Assembly (NCBI RefSeq): GCF_000369065.1
Contig: NZ_KB849808.1
Span: 1-54,965, forward strand
Length of the DNA: 54,965 bases
Origin: Acinetobacter haemolyticus CIP 64.3 = MTCC 9819
Lineage (GTDB): Bacteria > Pseudomonadota > Gammaproteobacteria > Pseudomonadales > Moraxellaceae
Direction of reading: 5' to 3'
Of this stretch, positions 22,155-31,253 are shown in pieces. Within the stretch, counting starts at the first letter, position 1; each line of letters starts with the position of its first letter. The notes below the pieces were generated by a model that saw only the letters and a program-made list of their open reading frames with translations, did not search any database and was not told where the DNA came from. A program made the translations under genes and the position numbers.

Positions 22155-22682
22155 TCAAAGACCAATTTCACCGATAAATGGAAGATGACGATATTTTTGA
22201 TCATAATCGAGACCATAGCCCACAATAAATCGATCTTCGACTTCAAAACCTAAGAATTTGACTTCTAAATCAATTTCACGGCGTGATGGTTTGCTCACCA
22301 GCGTACACAATTCAATTGAATTGGGCTTGCGCGTTTGCAACATTTGAATGACTTTGTTGAGTGTATTGCCTGAGTCAATAATGTCTTCGACCACCAATAC
22401 ATCTTTACCGTGAATTTCACCATCCAAGTCCTTCAGAATTTTGACGTCACGACTAGAAGTGGTACCACCACCATAGCTTGAAACGGTCATAAAATCGAGT
22501 TCATGCGGTTTTTCAATCGCACGGCATAAATCTGCCATAAAGATGACTGAGCCACGCAGTAAACCAATCAATACCAGTTCTTTATCACTTTGAGCATAGT
22601 GTGCATTGATTTTTTCACCTAGCTCTTTCACTTTGGCTTGGATCTCTTCACTGGAAATCATTACGCACATCGCAACAGTCAT
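22155..22682 (-). CDS. hpt: Hypoxanthine phosphoribosyltransferase
   Basis: Purine salvage enzyme that converts hypoxanthine (and guanine) with PRPP to IMP or GMP. The 175-residue protein has the PRPP-binding loop [17 protein letters not shown] near residues 95-111. Other family features are [21 protein letters not shown] and the C-terminal [18 protein letters not shown]. The start at 22682 follows AGGAAT; internal ATGs at codons 5 and 8 are alternatives. It lies downstream of guaD on the same strand but behind guaD's terminator, so the two purine genes are probably expressed separately. Confidence 0.95.
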   Translation of the reverse strand: MTVAMCVMISSEEIQAKVKELGEKINAHYAQSDKELVLIGLLRGSVIFMADLCRAIEKPHELDFMTVSSYGGGTTSSRDVKILKDLDGEIHGKDVLVVEDIIDSGNTLNKVIQMLQTRKPNSIELCTLVSKPSRREIDLEVKFLGFEVEDRFIVGYGLDYDQKYRHLPFIGEIGL

Positions 22683-22716
22683 CGATAGATTCCTAAAACT
22701 TTAAAAATGGGAAAAT

Positions 22717-22742
22717 AAAAAAGGTGTTGACCTGCAACACCT
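22717..22742 (-). terminator. Terminator downstream of guaD
   Basis: Minus-strand stem AGGTGTTG / CAACACCT with a 5-base loop, followed by a TTTTTTATTTT tract. It lies about 165 bases after the guaD stop and just before hpt. I see no convincing gene in the gap between guaD and this hairpin. Confidence 0.8.
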
Positions 22743-22907
22743 CGAAATCTTGAGTTAATGTGAGAATTTTAAAACAAAATGAGTTTTCATGCATCTTTTG
22801 ATGATGAAGAATATGTATCATTTTGCCGTGAAGCACTGTCTCGCTTCAACAAAACTGCGCAGCTCATGGCAAAGATGATCAATCCAATCCTACGCTTATT
22901 GAATACT

Positions 22908-24224
22908 CTAGTTGGCGCTATAGGCTTTTTGTCCATAGATATAGGTTGCCTCGATATTACGGTCATCACCCATAGTAAACAGCGCAAATAAGCTGTCATC
23001 AATTGATTTAGAACGAGATTGACGTAGTTGTTGTAAAGCCGTTGCTTGCAGATTTAGCACGACAAAATCCGCTTCTTTACCGATATTGAAATTGCCGAGC
23101 TTATCATCGAGATCAAGTGCTTTTGCACCACCTAAGGTTGCATGATACAGCGACTCAAAAGCAGAGAGTTTATCACCTTGTAACTGCTGCACTTTATAGG
23201 CTTCATTGACGGTTTGTAATAAGCTAAATGAAGTCCCTGCCCCAATATCTGTACCCAAACCAACTTTGACTTGTTGTTCCCAAGTTTTCTTTAATGGAAA
23301 TAAGCCACTACCTAAGAACAGGTTTGACGTTGGACAAAAGGCAATTGCAGAGTCAGTTTCATGCATGCATTGCCATTCTGCATCTTCTAAATGTACGCAA
23401 TGCGCGAATACCGAACGCTGACCCGTTAAACCATAATGATGATAGACATCGAGATAGCCCTTTTGCGCTGGGAATAAATCTTTAACCCATGCGATTTCAT
23501 CTTTATTTTCACTTAAATGGGTATGTACATAAACATCAGGATATTCTGCTTTAAGCTGCCCTGCTTTTTCTAGCTGTTCTGGTGTAGAGGTTGGTGCAAA
23601 TCGTGGTGTAATCGCGTATAAGGCGCGGCCTTGGCCATGCCACTTTTCGATCAGGGCCTTAGAATCATCATAGGCGCTCTCTGCAGTGTCACACAGTGCT
23701 TCAGGTGCATGACGATCCATCATGACTTTACCTGCGATTAAACGCATTTGGTACTGTTCTGCGGCTTCAAATAAAGCATTCACAGACTCAGGATGAACAG
23801 TACAAAACACCAGTGCCGTAGTGGTGCCATTTTTAAGCAATTCCTGCACAAAGAATTTTGCAATTTCTTCGGCATAGGCTTGGTCTTTGAACTGGATTTC
23901 AGTTGGGAACGTATAGGTATTGAGCCAACTGAGTAATTGTTCACCGTAGGCACCGACCATTTCTGTTTGTGGAAAGTGAATATGGGTGTCAATCATGCCA
24001 GGAATGATCAATTGATCTGGATAATGTTGAATCTCAACATCTGTAGGCAGGTGATCTTGAGCCGCATCCCAAGTGCCAAACCAACGAATTTTGCCTTGTT
24101 CAGTGATCAGAACACCATCTTCGATATAACGGACTTGGTCTGCGATTTCAGTCGCTTGGGAAACAGTTTTTTGAATATCTAAGAAGCGACCACGAATAAC
24201 CGTGATCGGAGTAGCCAACGTCAT
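22908..24224 (-). CDS. guaD: Guanine deaminase
   Basis: Zn-dependent amidohydrolase that converts guanine to xanthine. The 438-residue protein has the metal-binding HIHFPQ (near residue 83), HTHLSEN (near 237), a later histidine in FAHCVHLED, and GLGTDIGAGTSFSLLQT with the catalytic aspartate. This pattern is specific to guanine deaminase within the amidohydrolase superfamily. The start at 24224 is preceded by a weak AGG. It lies with hpt as part of purine salvage. Confidence 0.93.
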   Translation of the reverse strand: MTLATPITVIRGRFLDIQKTVSQATEIADQVRYIEDGVLITEQGKIRWFGTWDAAQDHLPTDVEIQHYPDQLIIPGMIDTHIHFPQTEMVGAYGEQLLSWLNTYTFPTEIQFKDQAYAEEIAKFFVQELLKNGTTTALVFCTVHPESVNALFEAAEQYQMRLIAGKVMMDRHAPEALCDTAESAYDDSKALIEKWHGQGRALYAITPRFAPTSTPEQLEKAGQLKAEYPDVYVHTHLSENKDEIAWVKDLFPAQKGYLDVYHHYGLTGQRSVFAHCVHLEDAEWQCMHETDSAIAFCPTSNLFLGSGLFPLKKTWEQQVKVGLGTDIGAGTSFSLLQTVNEAYKVQQLQGDKLSAFESLYHATLGGAKALDLDDKLGNFNIGKEADFVVLNLQATALQQLRQSRSKSIDDSLFALFTMGDDRNIEATYIYGQKAYSAN

Positions 24225-24405
24225 AACAACCTACAGTTTTACTTTTTTCGGTTGATTGTACCTGATTTTGTCCAAGTTACTGGAATATTCGCCTAAATTA
24301 AGCGACTAAAAAGTGTATAAATGTGATTAAATTTTTTGAGTCAATTCACTTTACTTTAAGGTCAAGATCAAGAACTGTATGGATAATTTAGGGATCTAAA
24401 CAACA

Positions 24406-25011
24406 ATGGCGCTGCATCAAATACACTATCGAAAACTTTTCTCTAATATAATCTTAAATACCCCTGAACTTTGTGAAATGTTAAAACAACTTGCATGGAT
24501 CGAGCCGCAAGCTTATATAAGTGCAGGCGTGCTTCGCAATACAGTTTGGGCTTGTTTACATGATCAGACTTTTAACTTAAAAAATAGCGAAATTGATGTA
24601 ATTTATTACGATGAGCAAGAACGAAACAACCAGATACAGCAGCGATTAAAGCAAAAATTAGAAGAATTCTTCCCTCAGCAGCAATGGGATGTGGTGAATC
24701 AGGCGTTGGTACATACATGGTATCGTAAGGAAAATGGTGAGCAAATTCAGCCAATATCATCGATTGAACATGCTTTATCGTTATGGCCTGAAACAGCAAC
24801 GGCAATTGCTATTCGTTTTGATTGTATAGGAGAACTGGAATTCGTTGCACCTTTTGGTTTAGAAGATTTATTTGAATTACGATTGCGTTGGAATGCTGCA
24901 TTAGTAAGTTATGAAACTTTTAAGCAGCGTGTAAATTCTAAAAAATGGTTGCAACAATGGCCTAAATTACAATGGGTTGATCCAATAACAAATTACACAA
25001 TACCTGAATAG
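24406..25011 (+). CDS. Nucleotidyltransferase-like protein (NTP_transf_6 type)
   Basis: 201 residues. The pattern WIEPQAYISAGVLRNTVWACLHDQTF, then EIDVIYYD, VHTWYR and SIEHALSLWPETATAIAIRF, is that of the nucleotidyltransferase-like family known as DUF925/NTP_transf_6. The Asp residues in EIDVIYYD would be the metal-binding carboxylates. Substrate and role are unknown. It is single, in its own transcription unit between guaD (divergent) and terC (convergent). Confidence 0.8.
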   Translation: MALHQIHYRKLFSNIILNTPELCEMLKQLAWIEPQAYISAGVLRNTVWACLHDQTFNLKNSEIDVIYYDEQERNNQIQQRLKQKLEEFFPQQQWDVVNQALVHTWYRKENGEQIQPISSIEHALSLWPETATAIAIRFDCIGELEFVAPFGLEDLFELRLRWNAALVSYETFKQRVNSKKWLQQWPKLQWVDPITNYTIPE

Positions 25012-25054
25012 AAAAAAGGGCCTTCATTGAAGACCCATTTGATATGCTTTTTAA

Positions 25055-26008
25055 TTATTCCGCTTGATGTTTATTGTGACGTAACGATAGATACGCCGTA
25101 ATACTCAATACCAAGATGATAAAGCCGAGTGAGATCCAGATCGGCATGTGGAACACATCCAACAACAACATTTTCGTACCGATAAACAATAAAATAATAC
25201 CTAAGCCATAAGGTAAATAATGCATTTTGGTTGCTGCGCCAGCGAGTAAGAAGAACATTGCACGCAAGCCTAAAATTGCCATTAAGTTTGCAGTTAAAAC
25301 GATGAATGGATCAGTCGTTACAGCAAAAATCGCAGGAATCGAGTCCACAGCAAAAATGACATCAGAAGCTTCGACCAGTACTAATACTAAAAATAGCGGC
25401 GTCGCCCACAAAAGTCCATTCCGGCGGACGAAGAATTTATTGCCTTCTAGTTGAGGTGTAATGCGTAGGTGTTTACGTAACCATTTGAGTAAAGCATTGT
25501 CTTCGATATTGCTTTCTTCCTCCTGCCCTTTAAGAAATTTAAAGCCGGTGTAAACGAGGAAAGCACCAAAGATATAAAGAATCCATGAAAACTCTTGAAC
25601 GAACCAAGCGCCAATAAAGATAAAGATGGTTCTAAGTACAATTGCGCCGAGAACTCCATAGAGCAAGATTTTGCGTTGTAAAGCAGGTGGAATCGTGAAA
25701 GCAGCAAAGATCATGAGCCAAACGAAGACATTATCGATTGCTAAGGACTTCTCAAGTAAATAGCCTGCGAAGTATTCCATGGTTTTTTGATTGGCAATGT
25801 TCACCCCAACCGTTTGCTGGAGATACAGCCACAATGCACCACCAAACAGTATGGCGGCAGTGACCCAAGCAATACTCCAATAAGCAGCTTGTTTAAAAGG
25901 AACATTTTGGTTTTGCTTCTGTTTAAAACCTAAAAAGTCGATGCTTAACATCACCGACACAATGCCAAAAAAGGCAAGGTATAGCCATAAATTGCCGATA
26001 GTTTCCAT
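25055..26008 (-). CDS. TerC/Alx-family membrane protein, probable manganese exporter
   Basis: Inner-membrane protein with about nine hydrophobic segments and 317 residues. It has the TerC signatures FAGYLLEKSLAIDNVFVWLMIF (about residues 80-100) and LVEASDVIFAVDSIPAIFAVT (about 211-231), with the acidic residues inside membrane segments that mark metal transport in this family. The ATG at 26008 has AGGGAG at 5 bases; a GTG one codon upstream is less likely. A yybP-ykoY-type riboswitch with a terminator precedes it, which strongly suggests Mn2+-induced expression and a role in manganese export. It is single, converging on the nucleotidyltransferase-like gene. Confidence 0.92.
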   Translation of the reverse strand: METIGNLWLYLAFFGIVSVMLSIDFLGFKQKQNQNVPFKQAAYWSIAWVTAAILFGGALWLYLQQTVGVNIANQKTMEYFAGYLLEKSLAIDNVFVWLMIFAAFTIPPALQRKILLYGVLGAIVLRTIFIFIGAWFVQEFSWILYIFGAFLVYTGFKFLKGQEEESNIEDNALLKWLRKHLRITPQLEGNKFFVRRNGLLWATPLFLVLVLVEASDVIFAVDSIPAIFAVTTDPFIVLTANLMAILGLRAMFFLLAGAATKMHYLPYGLGIILLFIGTKMLLLDVFHMPIWISLGFIILVLSITAYLSLRHNKHQAE

Positions 26009-26037
26009 CACTACTCCCTATCTGGCAAATGGACATA

Positions 26038-26100
26038 AAAAAACCTTGACCAGTTGCCAGATGAATTAAAAAAAAACATCTGTTTCAACATGATCAAGGT
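26038..26100 (-). terminator. Expression-platform hairpin of the terC riboswitch
   Basis: On the minus strand a long interrupted stem forms from CCTTGA, TGTTG and CAGATG pairing with CATCTG, CAACT and TCAAGG. It is followed by TTTTTTT at 26038-26044. It overlaps the 3' edge of the aptamer, so aptamer folding and termination can exclude one another. It ends about 30 bases before the terC start. Confidence 0.75.
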
Positions 26101-26222
26101 CTTGCCTACATCACCATGAGAGATGATGCTCAGAGTCCGACTTTTTGCAAAGTGTAATGACGGAGCTCTGACACCTGAGTTTTAATTTCAACACTCAGGT
26201 TTGGAGGAGGCTACTCCCCTTG
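26085..26222 (-). promoter_or_regulatory. yybP-ykoY (Mn2+) riboswitch upstream of terC
   Basis: The minus-strand leader begins AAGGGGAGTAGCC (26209-26221) and ends with GGCAAGACC. Those are the two best-conserved ends of the yybP-ykoY manganese aptamer. Between them is a strong hairpin ACCTGAGT / ACTCAGGT and the loop segment GGACTCTGAGCATCA. The class is known to control TerC/Alx and MntP genes. The remaining 26223-26302 up to the LysR stop holds no gene that I can see. Confidence 0.87.
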
Positions 26223-26302
26223 TCAACAAATACGGTATGGATGATGCCATCCAAATCTGCGCGTAGCATTACATAATTTGAGTAAATCTGCAAATGGATG
26301 CT

Positions 26303-27229
26303 TCATGGTTTCGCATTAAAAATGTTTAGAATTTCATGCCGTAAAAATTGATGGCGAGGGTTTTGTTTGACGTGGTCATGCCAATACATCCCCATCGTGA
26401 TTTTTGGTAATTCGATAGGTAAGGCATGAATCTGTAATGTTTCCGCATAATGCAGATGATTCAGAATACTTTGTGGAATGGTTAATATCGCATTGGGGTA
26501 TTGTGCCAAGACTTGTAGTGCTGTTGCGTAATGCTGGCAACGCAGAAAAACTTGTCGAGATAATTGTTGGCGATTCAAATAAATATCTTCCAATAAAACC
26601 CCAGTGCGACGAGAAGATACCCCAATATGTGGAGAGGATAAGTAGGTTGCTAGATCCATTTTACTTTGTTGGGTACACACCACAAAATGATCTTGGATGA
26701 GTTGTTCAAACTGTAGATGTGCTTGATGAGGTTGTACTAGATCAATCACAAAATCGATCTGTTGGGCAGATAAGTCTGCCAGCATTTTTTTTCGGTCCAA
26801 TTTGGAACTTAAAAACTGAATATCGAGATTTAACTGTGCAAAGTGATGTACCAGTCGAGGAAAAATAATCGGCTCAATTTCATCGTGAATCGCAATCTTA
26901 ATGCTTTGCAACATGCTCGGAACAAACTCTTGCTGTGGCACAGCAATCTGTTGAATCGTCAATAACGCCTCTTGGATTGGATGATAAATTTGCTCTGCAT
27001 AAGGCGTTGGAAGCATCTTTTGTCCACTTCGTACAAATAATTCGTCATTTAACTGTGTACGTAAACGTTGTAAGGCATGACTAACGGCAGATTGGCTAAT
27101 ACAGAGTAATTGAGCCGCTTTAGAAATGCTTTTTTGTTCAAAGATCGCAATAAAAAGTGGGTATAAATTAATATCGATTCGGTGGAATTGCCCGACTTCG
27201 AGCGGATTTGTATTATGAATCTGGTTCAT
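26303..27229 (-). CDS. LysR-type transcriptional regulator
   Basis: 308 residues. The N-terminal winged helix-turn-helix lies at about residues 17-75 (LFIAIFEQKSISKAAQLLCISQSAVSHALQRLR). It is followed by the linker helix and the substrate-binding domain typical of LysR regulators. Start at 27229. It is divergent from the acyl-CoA dehydrogenase operon with a 106-base gap, the usual arrangement for a LysR activator of its neighbour. The inducer is unknown; an acyl-CoA or hydroxy acid linked to the operon substrate is a guess from context only. Confidence 0.9.
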   Translation of the reverse strand: MNQIHNTNPLEVGQFHRIDINLYPLFIAIFEQKSISKAAQLLCISQSAVSHALQRLRTQLNDELFVRSGQKMLPTPYAEQIYHPIQEALLTIQQIAVPQQEFVPSMLQSIKIAIHDEIEPIIFPRLVHHFAQLNLDIQFLSSKLDRKKMLADLSAQQIDFVIDLVQPHQAHLQFEQLIQDHFVVCTQQSKMDLATYLSSPHIGVSSRRTGVLLEDIYLNRQQLSRQVFLRCQHYATALQVLAQYPNAILTIPQSILNHLHYAETLQIHALPIELPKITMGMYWHDHVKQNPRHQFLRHEILNIFNAKP

Positions 27230-27335
27230 AGTTTTAAATAAAATAAAATCATTTCATTCATAATAAGTTTTCGCTTAAGGTGATGTAAAGCAGCGAATCC
27301 AATTTTGCTAAATATTTACCTTGAGGGAAATGATG

Positions 27336-28568
27336 ATGTTTACATTATCTGAACGCGCACAGGATTTTATTGCACGAACGCAAACCTTTATTCAACAAGA
27401 AATAGAACCGATTGAAAAAGCCTTTTGGGATGAGGTCCATCATCTCAATGTCGATGGCGACTGGACCAAATGGCAATGGCCAGCCCAACTCGAACAATTA
27501 AAAAGCAAGGCCAAAGCAGCAGGCTTGTGGAATATGTTCTTGCCAGATGCGGAACTCGGTGCAGGTTTATCGGTTCAAGAATATGCGCATATTGCTGAGT
27601 TGACAGGACGTAGCCTCCTTGCACCAACGGTATTTAACTGTAATGCACCTGATAGTGGCAATATGGAGCTGCTATGGCGCTATGGTAGTGAGCTACAAAA
27701 GCAACAATGGTTGCAGCCCTTACTTGCTGGGGAAATACGTTCTGTATTCTGCATGACTGAACCTGCGGTTGCGTCGAGCGATGCGACCAATATGCAAGCC
27801 ACGGCGGTGATTGATGGCGATGAAATTGTTCTGAATGGGCGTAAATGGTGGTCATCTGGCTTGGGTGATCCGAATGCTAAAGTGATCATTTTTATGGCAT
27901 ATACCCCTGATTCAAGCAAAGACCGTCACCATCAGCATTCGATGGTTCTGGTGCCGATTGATACCCAAGGTGTGACTATTGAACGGATGTTGCCTGTCTT
28001 TGGCGATTATGATGCGCCGCATGGTCATGGGCAGGTCAGTTTTGACAATGTGCGTGTCCCTGTCAGCAACTTCATTGGTGGTGCTGGACAAGGCTTTGAG
28101 ATTGCTCAAGGACGTTTAGGGCCGGGGCGGATTCACCACTGTATGCGTTGTATCGGCGCAGCGGAAAAAGCCCTAGAGTTGATGATTGATCGTGGCATGT
28201 CGCGTAAAGCCTTTGGTAAAGAAATTCTTAAACTCGGTGGAAATTTAGAACGTGTTGCTGAAGCACGTGTGCAAATTGATCAAGCCCGTTTATTAACCCT
28301 TTATGCCGCTTATAAGATGGATACCTTAGGCAATATGGCAGCCCTCACTGAAATTTCTGCAATCAAGGTCGTCGCACCAACCGTATTGCAGAACGTAGTC
28401 GATATGGCGATTCAAATTCATGGTGGTGAAGGAGTATCTCGTGATACGCCATTGACTGCATTTTTCAATCAGGCACGAAGTTTACGTTTAGCCGATGGAC
28501 CTGATGAAGTGCATAAGGGCATGATTGCTAAATTAGAATTGAAAAAACGTGGTTATGGTCGCGGATAA
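27336..28568 (+). CDS. Acyl-CoA dehydrogenase, ACAD11-like
   Basis: FAD-dependent acyl-CoA dehydrogenase of 410 residues. It has the signature FCMTEPAVASSDATNMQATA, the FAD-binding GRKWWSSGLGDPNAKV, and GRIHHCMRCIGAAEKALELM. The C-terminal QIHGGEGVSRDTPLTAFFNQARSLRLADGPDEVH includes the family's usual H-G-G-x-G. The W-P-A-Q-L-E and GLWNMFLPDAELGAGLS features are those of the branch paired with a kinase in ACAD10/11. Three ATGs overlap at 27330, 27333 and 27336; the last is best spaced from GAGGG. First gene of a four-gene operon; the next start overlaps it within 11 bases of its stop. Confidence 0.9.
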   Translation: MFTLSERAQDFIARTQTFIQQEIEPIEKAFWDEVHHLNVDGDWTKWQWPAQLEQLKSKAKAAGLWNMFLPDAELGAGLSVQEYAHIAELTGRSLLAPTVFNCNAPDSGNMELLWRYGSELQKQQWLQPLLAGEIRSVFCMTEPAVASSDATNMQATAVIDGDEIVLNGRKWWSSGLGDPNAKVIIFMAYTPDSSKDRHHQHSMVLVPIDTQGVTIERMLPVFGDYDAPHGHGQVSFDNVRVPVSNFIGGAGQGFEIAQGRLGPGRIHHCMRCIGAAEKALELMIDRGMSRKAFGKEILKLGGNLERVAEARVQIDQARLLTLYAAYKMDTLGNMAALTEISAIKVVAPTVLQNVVDMAIQIHGGEGVSRDTPLTAFFNQARSLRLADGPDEVHKGMIAKLELKKRGYGRG

Positions 28569-28578
28569 GGATATAAAA

Positions 28579-29700
28579 ATGACAGTAATTGATGTGGGTG
28601 GTCAGGTTCGTCATGGCGAAGAACTCGATATTTCCGCTGTTGAAACATGGTTAAAAAAACAAGGTATCGTGCTCGAAGGTCAAGCACAAGTGACCCAATA
28701 TTCAGGGGGAGCATCAAATTGGACGTATCGTATTCAATATGAAAATACCGATTTAATTTTACGTCGTCCGCCAAAGGGAACTAAAGCTAAGTCAGCACAT
28801 GATATGGCGCGTGAATACAATGTGCAGAAGCATCTTGCACCGTTCTACCCTGTCCTGCCTGAAATGGTTGCATTGTGTCAGGATGACAGTGTGATTGGCT
28901 GTGATTTCTATGTGATGCAGCGGATTGAGGGCATCATTCCAAGAGCTAATCTACCCAAAGAATTACAACTCGATGAGCAACAAGTTCGGCAACTTTGTTT
29001 AAATGTACTCGATAAGTTGATCGAACTGCATCAAGTGCCGTATCAAGGCACAGAACTTGAAAAACTGGGCAAAGGTGAAGGCTATTGTCGTCGTCAAGTG
29101 GAAGGTTGGGATGGCCGTTATAGCAAGGCGCTTACACCGAATGTACCTGATTTTAGCTTTGTGCGGGAATGGCTAAAGCAACATATTCCAACGGATACGA
29201 AGACCTGCGTAATTCACAATGATTGGCGTTTTGACAATGTGATTTTAGATCCACAACAACCAACTACAGTGATTGGCGTACTTGACTGGGAAATGGCGAC
29301 ATTGGGTGATCCACTGATGGATTTGGGTAGCGCCCTCGCCTATTGGATTCAAGAAGATGACGATGCTTTGATGAAATCTAGCCGCCGTCAACCAACCAAT
29401 CTAAAAGGCATGCTGACACGTCAACAAGTCGTGGACTACTACTTAGAGAAAACTGGGCTGAAACCTGACAATTGGGCCTTTTATGAAGTGTTCGGTTTGT
29501 TCCGTTTAGCCGTGATTGCCCAGCAGATCTATTATCGCTATTACCATCAACAAACGGATAACCCAGCCTTTAAGGATTTTTGGATCATGATTCATGCCTT
29601 ACATATTCGGGCACTCAAATTAATTGCACTGAACAATGCTGAAGCACAGCAGTTAATTCCCAAATATGGCGCAAAGCTAAAGGATATTTTAAAAGGATGA
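28579..29700 (+). CDS. APH-like phosphotransferase, ACAD10/11 kinase type
   Basis: 373-residue member of the aminoglycoside-phosphotransferase/choline-kinase fold. It has the glycine-rich N-terminal YSGGASNWTYRI, the catalytic loop VIHNDWRFDNVILD (HxDxxxxN type), and the metal-binding GVLDWEMATLGDPLMDLG. In animals this domain is fused to an acyl-CoA dehydrogenase (ACAD10/11). In Pseudomonas levulinate catabolism the separate LvaA kinase phosphorylates a 4-hydroxyacyl-CoA. By analogy this gene probably acts on a hydroxyacyl-CoA rather than an antibiotic. The start at 28579 follows AAGGA. The stop overlaps the next start (ATGA). Confidence 0.87.
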   Translation: MTVIDVGGQVRHGEELDISAVETWLKKQGIVLEGQAQVTQYSGGASNWTYRIQYENTDLILRRPPKGTKAKSAHDMAREYNVQKHLAPFYPVLPEMVALCQDDSVIGCDFYVMQRIEGIIPRANLPKELQLDEQQVRQLCLNVLDKLIELHQVPYQGTELEKLGKGEGYCRRQVEGWDGRYSKALTPNVPDFSFVREWLKQHIPTDTKTCVIHNDWRFDNVILDPQQPTTVIGVLDWEMATLGDPLMDLGSALAYWIQEDDDALMKSSRRQPTNLKGMLTRQQVVDYYLEKTGLKPDNWAFYEVFGLFRLAVIAQQIYYRYYHQQTDNPAFKDFWIMIHALHIRALKLIALNNAEAQQLIPKYGAKLKDILKG

Positions 29701-30395
29701 GCACAATTTATTTGGTGCGACATGGGCAGGCGTCTTTTGGGGCGGCCAGTTATGACCTACTCTCTGCAAAAGGTGAGCAACAAGCACAAGCGGCGGGTGA
29801 ATTTCTGAATAAAACTTTGAAAACTTCACCCTTAGTGGTGGCTGGGTCAATGCAACGCCATCAACAAACAGCACAATTGGCCTTGGCTCAAAGTTTTGAT
29901 GATGCACCAATTCAAACCGAGTCAGCTTGGAATGAGTTTGACCATCAACAAGTGTTTGCCAAATACGATGCGCGCTTTAAACAACCTGAATTATTAAAGC
30001 AGGATATTGCTCAAGTAGCGAATCCACGCGCTTATCTGGCCAATATCTTTGATGGTGCGATAGATCGTTGGATTGGAGAACAGTATGACCACGAATACCA
30101 TGAAACATGGTTAGGCTTTCAATCACGTGTTGAAGGTGCCTTACAGACGTTATGTCAGCACATTGATGTTACACAACAACGTCAGGCGGTGGTGTTTAGT
30201 TCGGGTGGTGTGATTTCTGTAGCGGTTGGCAAGGTATTAGGCTTGGATGCCAAACAGATTTTTGCCCTGAATTGGTCAATCGCCAATGCCAGTATCACCA
30301 CGCTACGTTGGACTGATGGACGTTTACAGTTACTGAGTTTTAATGAGCATCATTATTTAAAAGCACACGATGCAGAACTTTTAACATGGATTTAA
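29697..30395 (+). CDS. Histidine phosphatase family protein
   Basis: 232-residue member of the phosphoglycerate-mutase-like superfamily. It has the catalytic signature LVRHGQASFG at the N-terminus, the second arginine region SMQRHQQTAQLA, and a later histidine-phosphatase pattern VVFSSGGVISVAVG in which Ser-Ser-Gly-Gly replaces the usual S-H-G. The start overlaps the kinase stop by 4 bases, so coupled translation is likely. The substrate is unknown; removal of a phosphate made by the neighbouring kinase is possible but unproven. The missing second catalytic histidine may mean altered activity. Confidence 0.82.
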   Translation: MSTIYLVRHGQASFGAASYDLLSAKGEQQAQAAGEFLNKTLKTSPLVVAGSMQRHQQTAQLALAQSFDDAPIQTESAWNEFDHQQVFAKYDARFKQPELLKQDIAQVANPRAYLANIFDGAIDRWIGEQYDHEYHETWLGFQSRVEGALQTLCQHIDVTQQRQAVVFSSGGVISVAVGKVLGLDAKQIFALNWSIANASITTLRWTDGRLQLLSFNEHHYLKAHDAELLTWI

Positions 30396-30414
30396 ATAAG
30401 AATAGGTGAAGGAA

Positions 30415-31158
30415 ATGACAAAGACGATTTTAATTACAGGTGCAAGTTCAGGTTTAGGCGCTGGGATGGCACGCGAATTTGCGGCGAAAGGCTACAATCT
30501 AGCACTGTGTGCACGTCGTTTAGAACGTTTGGAAGCCTTACAACAAGAATTGCAAAGCCAGTTTGCAATTCAGGTCAAAATCAAAACCCTTGATGTGACT
30601 CATTACAATGATGTCTTTACGGTTTTTAAAGCTTTTCAGCAAGAGTTTGGCTGTATTGATCGAATTATTGTCAATGCAGGTGTGGGCGAAGGTCGCCGTA
30701 TTGGAAAAGGGCATTTTGAGGTGAACCGTGCCACGGCAGAAACCAATTTCATTTCAGCATTAGCGCAATGTGAAGCAGCAGTAGAAATTTTTAGGGCGCA
30801 AAATAAAGGGCATTTGGTGGTGATTTCTTCGATGAGTGCGATGCGGGGCTTACCGAAGCATTTATCAACTTATGCAGCGAGTAAAGCAGCAGTGGCACAT
30901 TTGGCTGAGGGGATTCGAGCGGAGTTGTTGGATACGCCAATTAAGGTCTCGACGATTTTCCCTGGTTATATTCGCACTGAATTGAATGAGGGTGCGAAGA
31001 AGTTGCCATTTGAAGTGGATGAGAAAACGGGTAGTCAAGCGTTGGTGAAAGCGATTGAGAAAGAGCCTGTGAAGGCATATGTACCGCAGTGGCCGTGGTT
31101 GCCAATGGGCATAGCAATGAAGATTTTGCCGTTAAAATTGGTGAATAAATTGAGTTAA
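30415..31158 (+). CDS. Short-chain dehydrogenase/reductase
   Basis: 247-residue NAD(P)-dependent oxidoreductase with the classical SDR layout. The cofactor loop TGASSGLGAGMA is at about residues 8-19, NAG in IVNAGVGEG near 91, catalytic serine in VVISSMSAM, and YAASKAA with the Tyr-Lys pair near 154-158. The C-terminal KAYVPQWPWLPMGIAMKILPL resembles the YqjQ-like group found with lipid and acyl metabolism genes. Start at 30415, 6 bases after AAGGA; an in-frame start 3 codons upstream is possible. It is the last gene of the acyl-CoA dehydrogenase operon. Confidence 0.88.
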   Translation: MTKTILITGASSGLGAGMAREFAAKGYNLALCARRLERLEALQQELQSQFAIQVKIKTLDVTHYNDVFTVFKAFQQEFGCIDRIIVNAGVGEGRRIGKGHFEVNRATAETNFISALAQCEAAVEIFRAQNKGHLVVISSMSAMRGLPKHLSTYAASKAAVAHLAEGIRAELLDTPIKVSTIFPGYIRTELNEGAKKLPFEVDEKTGSQALVKAIEKEPVKAYVPQWPWLPMGIAMKILPLKLVNKLS

Positions 31159-31253
31159 TTACTATTCAAAATAGATCGGAGATATCTCTATTTGGAAAGT
31201 TTGATAGCCTCATATAGGCTGAATCATTGACCTGTTTGGATATAGGCGTTTCC

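Noticed and set aside
22779..23002. Open frames on both strands between guaD and hpt
   Set aside because: Both overlap the guaD 3' end, have no good ribosome-binding site and no recognisable protein pattern.
28579..29700. Aminoglycoside resistance gene
   Set aside because: The fold is that of an aminoglycoside phosphotransferase, but its pairing with an acyl-CoA dehydrogenase and the motif context fit the ACAD10/11-type metabolic kinase.
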